Source: Virgifigura deserti
GTDB lineage: Bacteria > Pseudomonadota > Alphaproteobacteria > Dongiales > Dongiaceae
Direction of reading: 5' to 3'
Assembly: GCA_003576685.1 (NCBI GenBank)
Contig: QOZR01000015.1
Span: forward strand, 1-64,000
Length of the DNA: 64,000 nt
Part shown: piece after piece, positions 25,092 through 33,236 of the stretch
How positions within the stretch are numbered: position 1 is the first letter of the stretch
Layout of the letters: every line of letters begins with the position of its first letter
Position numbers and translations under genes: made by a program
The notes under the pieces: model-generated
Database searches by the model: none
Seen by the model: only the letters and a program-made list of their open reading frames with translations
Told to the model about the DNA's origin: nothing

Positions 25092-28037
25092 CTACATCTC
25101 CTGTCGCTTGTTTTCCGGGTCGTAGAAGGGAATCGGAACGACGCGGGCCTCGATCATCCGGCCCCCGCCGATGCGAATGTCGAAGGATTGGCCGACCTCC
25201 GCCTGGTCCGGCGCCACATAAGCGAGGCCGATCACCTTGCCGACCGAAGGCGACCGCACGGCCGAGGTGACGCGGCCGACGATAGCGCCGCCGCGGATCA
25301 CCAGATGGCACTCCTCGGGGACCGGTGCCTGCGGGTCATCAAGAGTGAAGCCGACCAATTTCCGCGTCAGGCCCTTCTCGGCCTGGATCTCGATGGAGCG
25401 CCCGCCGACGAAGAACGGCTTCTTGCGGCTGATCGCCCAGGCCATATCCGCCTCGTAGGGATGGGTAAGGCCGTCGGTATCCTGGCCGACGATGATGTGC
25501 CCCTTCTCCAGGCGCAGCACGCGCTGCGCTTCGACGCCGAAGGGGCGGATGCTGAAGGGCTGGCCGGCCGCCATCAAAGCATCCCAGACCACCTCGCCCT
25601 GGCTCGCCGGAATATGGATCTCATAGCCGAGTTCGCCGACGAAGCCGACCCGCAGCAGGCGCACCGGCACGCCGGCGACCGTGCCCGTGCGCACGCCCAT
25701 ATAGGGAAATGCCTCGGCCGACAGGTCGACGTCGTCGCAGAGCTTCTGCAGGACCTCGCGGGAGCGCGGCCCGGCGATGTTGACGCCGGCATAGGCGGCG
25801 GTGACGTTGGCCACGTCGACATCGAGCCGCCACTGGGCGTTCCAGAACAGCATCTGGCGGTAGACCGCATCGACGCCGCCCGTCGTCGCGGTGACGTAGA
25901 AATGCTCGTCATGGAAGCGGCAGGCGACGCCGTCGTCGATGATCGCGCCCGCCTGCTCGGTCATCAGGACGTAGCGCGACCGGCCCACGGGCTGCTTCGC
26001 ATAGGCGAAGGTGTAGAGGCGGTTGAGAAACTCCGCCGCGTCCGCCCCCCGGATGTCGAGCCCGCCGAGCGTCGACACGTCGATGAGGCCGACATTCTCG
26101 CGGACGCTCAGCACCTCTTCGCGGATCGCCTGCTCGCGGTTCTCGGACGGGCCATAGAAGGCAGGGCGGTACCAGAGTCCCGCCACCATCATCTTCGCGC
26201 CCGCCTCGATATGGCGGTGATGCATCGCCGTATGGCGCTCGGGTTCGAAGACGCGGCCGGCGAGATGGCCGAACTTCTCCGGCATATAGGGCGGCCGCTG
26301 CGTCGTCACGCTCATGCCGGCAATGTCGCGGCCAGTCTCCTTCGCCGTGATGCGGACCGCGGCGACGGCGGAATGGCGGCCCTGCGACGGGCCCATGCCG
26401 ACCGTCGAGTAGCGCTTCAGCAGCTCGATATTGTCATATCCGTCGGCGAGGCCGTTTATGAGATCCTTCACCTGCAGGTCCTCGTCGAAATCGACGAAGT
26501 CCTTGCCTTTCGGGTGCGGGAAGATCGGCCAGGGATGGGTCTGGCCGGCCGCGCCCTTTTCACCGGACATGGCCGGTTCCGCGCCGGCGGCCAAGCCGGC
26601 ATCCTTCGCCGCCGCCCATCCGGCATGGCGCCCCTCCGCGATCACGGTGTCGAGATTATAGGTCCCGTTCACCGACCCCGCCGGGAAGACATGCGCCGGA
26701 ACGACCCCCGGCTGGAACATGTGGGAGGCCCGGTCATAGAAGAACTTGGTACCGGCATGATGCAGCAGCTGCCCCGCCGGGGTGTAACCGACGGACATGC
26801 AGACCAGATCGCATTCGATCGTCTCCGCCGCCTGCGCGAAGGTGCCCTCGCCCGTGATCTCGGCGACGAGCACGCCCGCGACCCGGTCCCGCGCGGCCGA
26901 CGGCATCGCCTCGGCGATCGTGTGGCCGGTCACCACGCGGATGCCGCGATTGAAGATCGCCTTCGCCAGCGGTGACGGCGCGACCGACGGGCGCAGGTCG
27001 ACGACCGCCTGAACGGCCACCCCCGCCTCGATAAGGTCGAGCGCCACGCCATAGCCATCGGCGTTCGCGGTGGCGACGACAGCCCGGCGACCCGGCTTCA
27101 CACCGTAGAAGCTGATCAGGCGTTGCGCCGCCGAGCCGAGCATGACGCCCGGCAGGTCGTTATTGCGGAACACCATCGGCTGCTCGATCGAGCCGGTCGC
27201 CATGACCACGGCCTTCGCCCGCATCTTGTAAAGCCGGTCGCCGGCGATGACCGGCAGCCAGTTGTCGGAGAACCAGCCGGTGCAGGTCGCCGCGCTCAGC
27301 ACGCGGATGTTGGGAGTCAGCGCGACCGCCGCCCGCAACTCGCCGCCGACCGTGCGGGCCATCTCGCCGCTGCCGTCGAACCGGGCGTAGTTCAGCGATC
27401 CGCCGAGCTCGGGCGTATCGTCCACCAGGATCACCTCGGCACCCGCCTCTGCCGCCTGCAGCGCCGCCGACAATCCGGCGGGGCCGCCGCCGATCACCGC
27501 GACGTCGGCGAACAGATATTGCTTGTCGAAGTAGCCGTGGTGGGCGTCGACGTCGACCTTGCCGAGCCCGGCTTTGTTCCGGATGACGCGCTCCCAGAAC
27601 TTCCAGGCGCTCTTCGGCTTGTAGAACGCTTTGTAATAGAAGCCGACCGGCATGAACCGGCCGAACGACTCGACCCAGCGGCCGCGATCGTTCTCAAGGC
27701 TGCCGTCATAGTTCTGGCCCAGCACGCTGATGCCGTTGCCGATACTGCGCCGGTCGGCGAGGACGTTCGGCTCCGGGCCGATCTGGACCAGCGTGTTCGC
27801 ATCCTGTCCGGCCATCGTCAGAACGCCGCGCGGACGCCGATATTTGAACGAGCGGGACAGCAGCCAGACGTCGTTCGCCGCGAGCGCGCTGGCGATCGTG
27901 TCGCCGGCGAAGCCCTCATAGCTGCGCCCTTCGAAGTTGAACTGGACAGTCCGATTACGATCGATCAGCCGCCCCGCTGGTGCCGGCAGCCGCCCAGCTC
28001 CGTTCATTCCGGCCCCGTTCACCCCGGTTCCATTCAT
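25092..28037 (-). CDS. mgdC: N-methylglutamate dehydrogenase subunit C (sarcosine oxidase alpha-subunit family)
   Basis: 981 aa, standard for heterotetrameric SoxA/MgdC. After a short NG-rich N-terminus there is a ferredoxin-like fold (about residues 30-95, YEGFAGDTIASALAAN). Next comes a dinucleotide-binding Rossmann domain (DVAVIGGGPAGLSAALQAAE near 177). The C-terminal half is a GcvT-like tetrahydrofolate domain (about 600-980, VGLIDVSTLGGLDIRG, RVGFVGELGYEIHIP). The complex oxidises an N-methyl amino acid and loads the methylene on THF. N-methylglutamate rather than sarcosine is inferred from the mgs/gmaS context. It overlaps mgdB by 4 nt. Confidence 0.9.
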   Translation of the reverse strand: MNGTGVNGAGMNGAGRLPAPAGRLIDRNRTVQFNFEGRSYEGFAGDTIASALAANDVWLLSRSFKYRRPRGVLTMAGQDANTLVQIGPEPNVLADRRSIGNGISVLGQNYDGSLENDRGRWVESFGRFMPVGFYYKAFYKPKSAWKFWERVIRNKAGLGKVDVDAHHGYFDKQYLFADVAVIGGGPAGLSAALQAAEAGAEVILVDDTPELGGSLNYARFDGSGEMARTVGGELRAAVALTPNIRVLSAATCTGWFSDNWLPVIAGDRLYKMRAKAVVMATGSIEQPMVFRNNDLPGVMLGSAAQRLISFYGVKPGRRAVVATANADGYGVALDLIEAGVAVQAVVDLRPSVAPSPLAKAIFNRGIRVVTGHTIAEAMPSAARDRVAGVLVAEITGEGTFAQAAETIECDLVCMSVGYTPAGQLLHHAGTKFFYDRASHMFQPGVVPAHVFPAGSVNGTYNLDTVIAEGRHAGWAAAKDAGLAAGAEPAMSGEKGAAGQTHPWPIFPHPKGKDFVDFDEDLQVKDLINGLADGYDNIELLKRYSTVGMGPSQGRHSAVAAVRITAKETGRDIAGMSVTTQRPPYMPEKFGHLAGRVFEPERHTAMHHRHIEAGAKMMVAGLWYRPAFYGPSENREQAIREEVLSVRENVGLIDVSTLGGLDIRGADAAEFLNRLYTFAYAKQPVGRSRYVLMTEQAGAIIDDGVACRFHDEHFYVTATTGGVDAVYRQMLFWNAQWRLDVDVANVTAAYAGVNIAGPRSREVLQKLCDDVDLSAEAFPYMGVRTGTVAGVPVRLLRVGFVGELGYEIHIPASQGEVVWDALMAAGQPFSIRPFGVEAQRVLRLEKGHIIVGQDTDGLTHPYEADMAWAISRKKPFFVGGRSIEIQAEKGLTRKLVGFTLDDPQAPVPEECHLVIRGGAIVGRVTSAVRSPSVGKVIGLAYVAPDQAEVGQSFDIRIGGGRMIEARVVPIPFYDPENKRQEM

Positions 28038-28342
28038 CGCGTGCCCTCTTGCGTCTTCGGACGCGGCGCGAAGTCGACGCGCGTCTTGAAAACCTCCCCA
28101 GCCGGGTAGGTCCTGATGATCTCATCCGTCACTGTGTTGCGCTCCGCGATGAACCAGAACGAGGTCGGGACATGGCACCACCACTCGCGAACGATGCCGG
28201 CGGTATTGTTTTCCAGGAACACGTAGTCCGCCCACTCTTCGGTCGTGCAGCCGTTCGGGTCCGGCATGGTCCTGACCTCGCCGCCCCAGACGAACTCGGA
28301 GATGTTGCGCGGCCCATTGAGCGGGCAATTCATGATTTTCAT
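28034..28342 (-). CDS. mgdB: N-methylglutamate dehydrogenase subunit B (sarcosine oxidase delta-subunit family)
   Basis: 102 aa, starting MKIMNCPLNGPRNISEFVWG. This N-terminus is typical of SoxD, where the first cysteine is one of the zinc ligands. The motif GCTTEEWADYVFLENN, then WWCHVPTSFWFIAERN, supplies the other Cys/His residues. The start at 28342 was preferred to an ATG 21 codons upstream because it matches the family and follows the mgdA stop by 13 nt with a GAGAGG element. Confidence 0.9.
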   Translation of the reverse strand: MKIMNCPLNGPRNISEFVWGGEVRTMPDPNGCTTEEWADYVFLENNTAGIVREWWCHVPTSFWFIAERNTVTDEIIRTYPAGEVFKTRVDFAPRPKTQEGTR

Positions 28343-28355
28343 GGCAGGAACCCTC

Positions 28356-29597
28356 TCAGTGACCGACCGACGCGGCGCCCTTCTCGCCCACCTGGGCGAA
28401 CTCATCGAACCGGCTGAGCCGGAAAGGCTCGATGAGCTTCGGCGCGACGCCGGTCGCCACCGTGTCCGCCATGGTCCGGCCGCAGATCGGCGTCGCCTTG
28501 AAGCCCCAGGTTCCCCAGCCCGAGTCGATGTAATAGTTCTCGATCGGCGTCAGGCCCATGACCGGGCTGAAGTCGGGGGTCATATCGGTCATCCCCGCCC
28601 ACTGCCGGAGAACCGAGACCTCGCCGAGGAAGGGAAACAGCTCGAGCATATGGCCGAGCAGCGACTCCTTGAAATCGAGCGTCGAGCGCGTCGAGTAGAG
28701 GGCGTAGGGATCGGTCGATCCGCCCATCACCAACTCGCCACGCGACGACTGCGAGACATAGACATGCAGGCTGCCCGAGACGACGATCTGGTCGAGGAAC
28801 GGCTTCAAGGGCACCGAGACGCAGGCCTGCAGCGGAATGGTCCGGATCGGCAGGCGAAGGCCGGCCATCTTGCCGACCAGGGAACTCGAACCGGCGACCG
28901 CCTGCAGCACCTTGTTGCAATGGATCGTGCCGCGGTTGGTCTCGACGCCCTTGACGCGCCCGTTCTCCGTCAGGATGCCGGTGACCTCGGTCATCTGATG
29001 AATCTCGACCCCGCGCCGCGCCGCGCCGGCGGCATAGCCCCAGGCGACGGCGTCATGGCGCGCGATCGCGCCCGGCGGATGGTAGAGCGCGCCCAGAATC
29101 GGATAGCGCACGTCGTCGCTGAGATTCATCGACGGGCAGAGCTTGCGGATGTCGTCCGGATAAATGAGCTCGGAATCGACGCCGAGATGCTTGTTGACCT
29201 CGGCGCGCCAGCGGCTGGTCCGCATCGCCGCATCGGTATGGGCCAACGTGAAATGACCCCGGACCGAGTAGAGGATGTTGTAGGAGAACTCCTCGCTCAA
29301 CTCGCGATACAGCCTCATCGATTCTTCGTAGAACCGGACGCCTTCAGGGGTCAGATAGTTCGACCGGATGATCGCGGTGTTGCGCGCCGTGTTGCCGCCG
29401 GCGAGATAGCCCTTGTCGAGCACGGCGACATTGGTGATGCCGTAATCGCGGGCCAGATAGTAGGCGGCGGCGAGGCCATGTCCGCCGCCGCCGATGATCA
29501 CGACGTCATAGCTTCGCTTGAGATCCTTGGCCGGCGGGAAATGGCGCCGGGCCGGATATTTGCTGCTCAAACCGTATTTCAGAAGACCGAGGGGCAT
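28356..29597 (-). CDS. mgdA: N-methylglutamate dehydrogenase subunit A (sarcosine oxidase beta-subunit family)
   Basis: 413 aa FAD-dependent DAO-fold subunit. The FAD-binding Rossmann motif is YDVVIIGGGGHGLAAAYYLA. The segment GGNTARNTAIIRSNYL is diagnostic for SoxB. The histidine that carries covalent FMN in heterotetrameric sarcosine oxidases is present at about residue 181 (GAIARHDAVAWGYA). It is the first gene of the mgdABCD operon. Its promoter must lie in 29598-29890. Confidence 0.92.
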   Translation of the reverse strand: MPLGLLKYGLSSKYPARRHFPPAKDLKRSYDVVIIGGGGHGLAAAYYLARDYGITNVAVLDKGYLAGGNTARNTAIIRSNYLTPEGVRFYEESMRLYRELSEEFSYNILYSVRGHFTLAHTDAAMRTSRWRAEVNKHLGVDSELIYPDDIRKLCPSMNLSDDVRYPILGALYHPPGAIARHDAVAWGYAAGAARRGVEIHQMTEVTGILTENGRVKGVETNRGTIHCNKVLQAVAGSSSLVGKMAGLRLPIRTIPLQACVSVPLKPFLDQIVVSGSLHVYVSQSSRGELVMGGSTDPYALYSTRSTLDFKESLLGHMLELFPFLGEVSVLRQWAGMTDMTPDFSPVMGLTPIENYYIDSGWGTWGFKATPICGRTMADTVATGVAPKLIEPFRLSRFDEFAQVGEKGAASVGH

Positions 29598-29893
29598 TCC
29601 TACACCTGCACTCTGCGGGCGACATTCTCGCGGCGAAACCTCGCATAAGACGCGAGGTTACGCCAGATGCGCCGGCAACAGATCGACCCTATTCGCCTGA
29701 AAATTCCGGCTTTGAAAATCCAGGCCGGCGCCGGAGCATCCGGCATCGCGAAGACGGGCCTTCTTACCTCTGTGCAAGCTACCGCTATGTTTCTTATCAA
29801 GCAAGATTTTTTCCTGTGGTTCAGCCCTGATTTTGCGCCCCCGACAGGCCGAACCACGGCAACGGGCGATGTTCCGCTACGCCCGTAAAGAAT
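29598..29893. other. Promoter region of the mgd operon
   Basis: About 295 nt between mgdA and the small gene downstream of amtB, which is on the same strand. It includes an AT-rich stretch at 29785-29820 (TTTCTTATCAAGCAAGATTT) that may hold the mgd promoter. No operator dyad shared with the other amine genes was recognised. Confidence 0.4.
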
Positions 29894-29921
29894 GGCGGAC
29901 GCCGGAAAACCGACGTCCGCC
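29894..29921 (-). terminator. Rho-independent-like terminator after the amt transcription unit
   Basis: On the minus strand GGCGGACGTCGG pairs with CCGGCGTCCGCC (one mismatch) across a TTTT loop and is followed by ATTCTTT. It begins 20 nt past the stop of the 78-aa gene. It would separate the amt unit from the mgd operon. Confidence 0.7.
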
Positions 29922-29940
29922 TGATCGCGCCTCGCCCAGG

Positions 29941-30177
29941 CTACATCGGCCGGAGCACGCTTTCGCCGCGCAGCGCCTTATCCATATTGTTGTTCTGCTT
30001 CAAGGTCTCCGAGTCGTCCCGATAGTTGCTGTTCTCCATCCGGAACTGCCAGATATGCCAGCCGATCCAGAAGGCCATGCCGACGAGGAACAGCAAATAT
30101 TCCGATCCGACGAACGGATAGAGCGGACCGACATCGGCCATCGTGCCCGTCCAGTCGACGATATCTCCGGTACTCAT
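29941..30177 (-). CDS. Small single-pass membrane protein encoded after amtB
   Basis: 78 aa, MSTGDIVDWTGTMADVGPLY then a hydrophobic helix around YLLFLVGMAFWIGWHIWQF (about residues 27-46) and a charged, Asn-rich tail. It starts 18 nt after the amtB stop on the same strand and is followed by a terminator, so it belongs to the amtB operon. No named family is recognised. A role as an accessory subunit of the transporter is inferred from position, size and topology. Confidence 0.75.
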   Translation of the reverse strand: MSTGDIVDWTGTMADVGPLYPFVGSEYLLFLVGMAFWIGWHIWQFRMENSNYRDDSETLKQNNNMDKALRGESVLRPM

Positions 30178-30195
30178 CTCTCATTTCCTCCCATT

Positions 30196-31557
30196 CTATC
30201 GGACGTAGCCGGCGCCGCGCGCCTCATCGAGTTCCGCGTTCTTCACATCTTCTTCGCTCATATAGCGCCCCGCATATTCGGACAGGTCGAGACCGACCAG
30301 TTCGATCTCCCGCGGAATCCGGAGCGCGCCCATCCCCTTGAGGATGGCCGACAGGACATAGGCGGGAACGAAGCCGAGGACGAAGAACATGATGATCGCG
30401 CCGATGAAGTTGCCCCACGGCGAGATCGCGGCGTATTCGGGATTCGGCGAGGCCGGATAGCCCCACAGCATGAAGCCGGCGATGACCACGCCGAGGAAGC
30501 CGGCATAGCCATGCACGGCCACGGCGCCGACCGCATCGTCGATCTTGAACCGCCGCTCCACCCAGTGGTGCAGCTTATAGATGATCGCGGCCACGACGGC
30601 GCCGATCAGCATCGCCTGGACCGGGTGGTACAGATCGTTGCCGGCCGATGCGCCGATGAGACCCGCCAGCCCACCGGAATAGGTCCAGAAGGCGTCGCCT
30701 CGCGAGACGATATAGGCGGCCATCAGCCCGCCCGACAGCGACATCAGGAAGTTCAGCGTGATGCCCGACAGAGTGGTCGGCGCCAGATAGATATTGGTCG
30801 CCGAATAGAACACGCCGTCGCCGGCCTGGATGTCCCAGATCGGGATGTTGCAGGCGACATAGAAGCCCCAGAACCCGGTATAGATGAGGAACAGCCCCAC
30901 TGTGACCAGCCATGGGTTATGCGGCACGATGTTGCGCGGGGTGCCGTCGGCCCGGAACTTGCCGATGCGCGGGCCGAGGTTGAGCAACACCGCAAGCGCC
31001 GCACCGCCGGCGATCGCATGGATAACGCCCGAGGCATAGGCATCGTGATAGCCGAGAACGCGGACCATCCAGCCGTCCGGATGCCAGCCCCAGGCGGCGT
31101 CGATGATCCAGGCGAACGAGCCGACCAGCACAGCAATGAGCCAGAACGCGCCGGACCGGATCCGCTCGATCACCGCACCCGACACGATCGAAGCCGCCGT
31201 CCAGGAGAACAGCAGGAAAGCAGCCCAGAAGACGCCGGTGATGCGGTCTTGCATGTTGGGCGCCATCACCTCGGACCAGGCGGTGTTCGCCGCCGCCAAC
31301 TCCGGAACATCGCCGGTGATATAGGGGATCCCGTTGGGGAACGCCCAATAGATCCACCAGCCGAAGAAGAAGAAGGTGACGGTGACGAGAGGGATCAGCA
31401 TCGTGTTCTTCATCAGGGTGTGCATCATGTTCTTGGTCCGCGAAGCACCGACTTCATACATGCAGAATCCAACATGGATCAGGAACATGAAAACCACGGT
31501 CACCCAGTAGTAGAACTCGGTAAATATGATTGTTAGAGCGCCAATATCACTATCCAT
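30196..31557 (-). CDS. amtB: Ammonium (methylammonium) transporter, Amt family
   Basis: 453 aa, strongly hydrophobic, about 11 membrane segments. Family motifs: HVGFCMYEVGASRTKN near the start, FSWTAASIVSGAVIERI, DAYASGVIHAIAGGAALAVL with the pore His, and DDAVGAVAVHGYAGFLGVV with the second pore His. The C-terminal tail contains SEYAGRYMSEEDV, matching the Amt cytoplasmic tail. Amt proteins conduct NH4+ and also methylammonium. It sits between two glutamate-based amine modules. No glnK gene accompanies it, unusual for Proteobacteria. AAAAAAGGGGGA precedes the start. Confidence 0.93.
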   Translation of the reverse strand: MDSDIGALTIIFTEFYYWVTVVFMFLIHVGFCMYEVGASRTKNMMHTLMKNTMLIPLVTVTFFFFGWWIYWAFPNGIPYITGDVPELAAANTAWSEVMAPNMQDRITGVFWAAFLLFSWTAASIVSGAVIERIRSGAFWLIAVLVGSFAWIIDAAWGWHPDGWMVRVLGYHDAYASGVIHAIAGGAALAVLLNLGPRIGKFRADGTPRNIVPHNPWLVTVGLFLIYTGFWGFYVACNIPIWDIQAGDGVFYSATNIYLAPTTLSGITLNFLMSLSGGLMAAYIVSRGDAFWTYSGGLAGLIGASAGNDLYHPVQAMLIGAVVAAIIYKLHHWVERRFKIDDAVGAVAVHGYAGFLGVVIAGFMLWGYPASPNPEYAAISPWGNFIGAIIMFFVLGFVPAYVLSAILKGMGALRIPREIELVGLDLSEYAGRYMSEEDVKNAELDEARGAGYVR

Positions 31558-32025
31558 TCCGTCCCCCTTTTTTAAGGACTTGGTTTTCGTTGGGCCGGCT
31601 CGTTCGGCCAGCTCGAATCACGCGAGCCGGAGCCGGACCGGTTCAGCCTCGATTGGATATGATTCAGACTTTCAGTACCGCGCCTCCTCACCGCGAGGGC
31701 TGTCGCCCGAGATGCTAAGGTTGAAAGGATACGCCGGCGTTGCCCTTCGGCGGCAACGCACCACCACCGCATGCCCCGCCGCGCGGAAAAATTCCATTAA
31801 CATGACGGACAAAGGGTCGCCATCTGTAGTACTGCCGACACTTGCTTTTGTCCCTGCCCCATTCCAGATTCCCCTTAGGAACAGTTTTTGAATGATAGGT
31901 GAGTCGTTCAAGAAGATAAAGACGAGAAAGCCGGCAGAGACTGGTCGGCAACCTGGAGCAAACAAGAAGAACAAGAAGGTTCGAAGGCGCCGGTTTTCGA
32001 ACCCATCAGAAAAGGAGCGCTGAAG
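31558..32025. other. Divergent regulatory region between amtB and an unknown gene
   Basis: About 470 nt with no convincing gene. It contains an inverted repeat CCGGCTCG ... CGAGCCGG near 31595-31640 on the amtB side. An AT-richer stretch at 31790-31990 leads to the gene at 32026. No consensus sigma-54 (GG-N10-GC) promoter was found by eye. Short frames here look spurious. Confidence 0.4.
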
Positions 32026-32619
32026 ATGACCGACGACGACCGCGACAATGTCATTCTGCTCGAGCCGGCCGCGGCGGCGTTGCGGGACGAGTTTCTCGGC
32101 TGGCAATGCCGCTTGCGGCAACTGGCGGTCCGCGAGAATTCCGGTCGACCGTCGCAGGGAATGCGGCCGCATGTGACCACCGTGAGGGGCGAGGAGATCG
32201 CCGGCGGAATAACCGTCCTGATCGTGCAGGACGACCCGGAGCCCAGCACTCAGCTGTTCCGCTATCAGGTCCTGAAGACCCTCGATCCGGTCGAGCGCTA
32301 CGACAAGGCTTTGCAGATCCTTGCCTCCAACTACTTTCAGCGGCCCCGAGACTTCAGCGACGTTATGACTGCGCTGTTCGGCCCCGCCATGCCGCTCGTC
32401 GATCACCTTCTCGCGGAAGGCCGTTGCATGCTCGAGTTCTCGCAGTTCAGTAAGGGATACCGTATCCCTTGCGAAGTCGACGAGCTAGACGAGAACGACG
32501 CATTCTACCAAGCGACCTACTGGCATAATCGTCTATTCAATTCCGACATCCCGGCTGGCGTCCGCGTCTTGTCGTTCACGCCGGACTGGATGCGGAGCTC
32601 AAGCCTCCCGGCCGACTGA
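32026..32619 (+). CDS. Conserved-looking protein of unknown function, near amtB
   Basis: 197 aa, soluble, acidic, no signal peptide. AAAAGGAGCGCTGAAG precedes ATG 32026, a strong ribosome site. Regular secondary structure and sound codon use (for example HVTTVRGEEIAGGITVLIVQ) indicate a real gene. No domain is recognised. It is divergent from amtB and followed by copy B of the 106-bp repeat. A role in amine uptake or metabolism would be a guess from location. Confidence 0.7.
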   Translation: MTDDDRDNVILLEPAAAALRDEFLGWQCRLRQLAVRENSGRPSQGMRPHVTTVRGEEIAGGITVLIVQDDPEPSTQLFRYQVLKTLDPVERYDKALQILASNYFQRPRDFSDVMTALFGPAMPLVDHLLAEGRCMLEFSQFSKGYRIPCEVDELDENDAFYQATYWHNRLFNSDIPAGVRVLSFTPDWMRSSSLPAD

Positions 32620-32647
32620 TCGGCCCAAACGAAAACAGGCGGGATTC

Positions 32648-32753
32648 TCGTGTGATGGTTCCAACGCTTGGTCCCCAAGTGTTGGAGGCTGAATCACACG
32701 AGATTCAAACTTGGTGGGCTGATTCACGCAACGCTTGGTTTCCAAGCGTTGCG
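32648..32753. repeat. Double-hairpin dispersed repeat, copy B (inverted relative to copy A)
   Basis: A 106-bp element 28 nt beyond the stop of the 197-aa gene and 39 nt beyond the stop of the convergent 143-aa gene. The outer arms TCGTGTGAT / ATCACACGA (32648-32701) enclose a related inner stem. A 25-nt spacer leads to a hairpin with a perfect 12-bp stem, CGCAACGCTTGG / CCAAGCGTTGCG (32727-32753). Its reverse complement aligns with 8932-9037 over the full length. Confidence 0.85.
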
Positions 32754-32792
32754 ATCAGACCACTAGACATCCCGCCTGCATCCTCCACCTCA

Positions 32793-33224
32793 TCAGAACT
32801 TCTTGTAGGCCTTCCGAAGATCCACCATCGGGTGGCGCTTCGACATCTGGAACTTGATAAGAAGCTCTCGGGCCAGCATGTCGCGATCCTGCTGGTTGTC
32901 CGGCAGCTTCATGTTCTCCGGAACGGTGACCCAGCCATTGATGTTCCGGTCGAACACCGCCGCCCGGCCCTCTTCATAGCCCAGATGGACATCCTCGAGC
33001 CAGTTGAGGTCGTCCCAGCCCATCGTCTCCATATAGGTCTTGAGAAATGGCGTGAGACGGCTGTAGTCCGGCACCAGGTTGACGTCGTAGCGGTAGCCGA
33101 TGTGCTGCCCAATCTCCTTCTCGCGCGCGGTATCGAGGCCCTCAGTCTTGATGAAGTGATCAATGTCCTTGACCGACTCCAGCGACTTGGGTTGGGTCGG
33201 CGCAGCCTTGCCTGTGGTTGCCAT
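32793..33224 (-). CDS. Unknown 143-aa protein of the second amine module
   Basis: 143 aa, soluble, rich in charged and aromatic residues. Notable segments: IDHFIKTEGLDTAREKEIGQ, NLVPDYSRLTPFLKTYME, MGWDDLNWLEDVHLGYEEG and a basic C-terminus HPMVDLRKAYKKF. There is no cysteine, so it is not an Fe-S protein. It starts 12 nt after the GlxD-like stop in the same operon, so it is likely a subunit or partner of that enzyme. There is no counterpart in the first module. The family is not recognised. Confidence 0.75.
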   Translation of the reverse strand: MATTGKAAPTQPKSLESVKDIDHFIKTEGLDTAREKEIGQHIGYRYDVNLVPDYSRLTPFLKTYMETMGWDDLNWLEDVHLGYEEGRAAVFDRNINGWVTVPENMKLPDNQQDRDMLARELLIKFQMSKRHPMVDLRKAYKKF

Positions 33225-33236
33225 GAGTGCCCCTCC

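Noticed and set aside
29833..31536. 567-codon plus-strand open frame
   Set aside because: Antisense to amtB; the translation is His/Arg/Asp-rich, typical of a shadow frame.
31526..31891. 121-codon open frame between amtB and the 197-aa gene
   Set aside because: No ribosome site, low-complexity start overlapping amtB antisense; judged spurious.
31558..32025. Sigma-54 promoter for amtB
   Set aside because: Looked for GG-N10-GC in the upstream region; no match with correct spacing was found.
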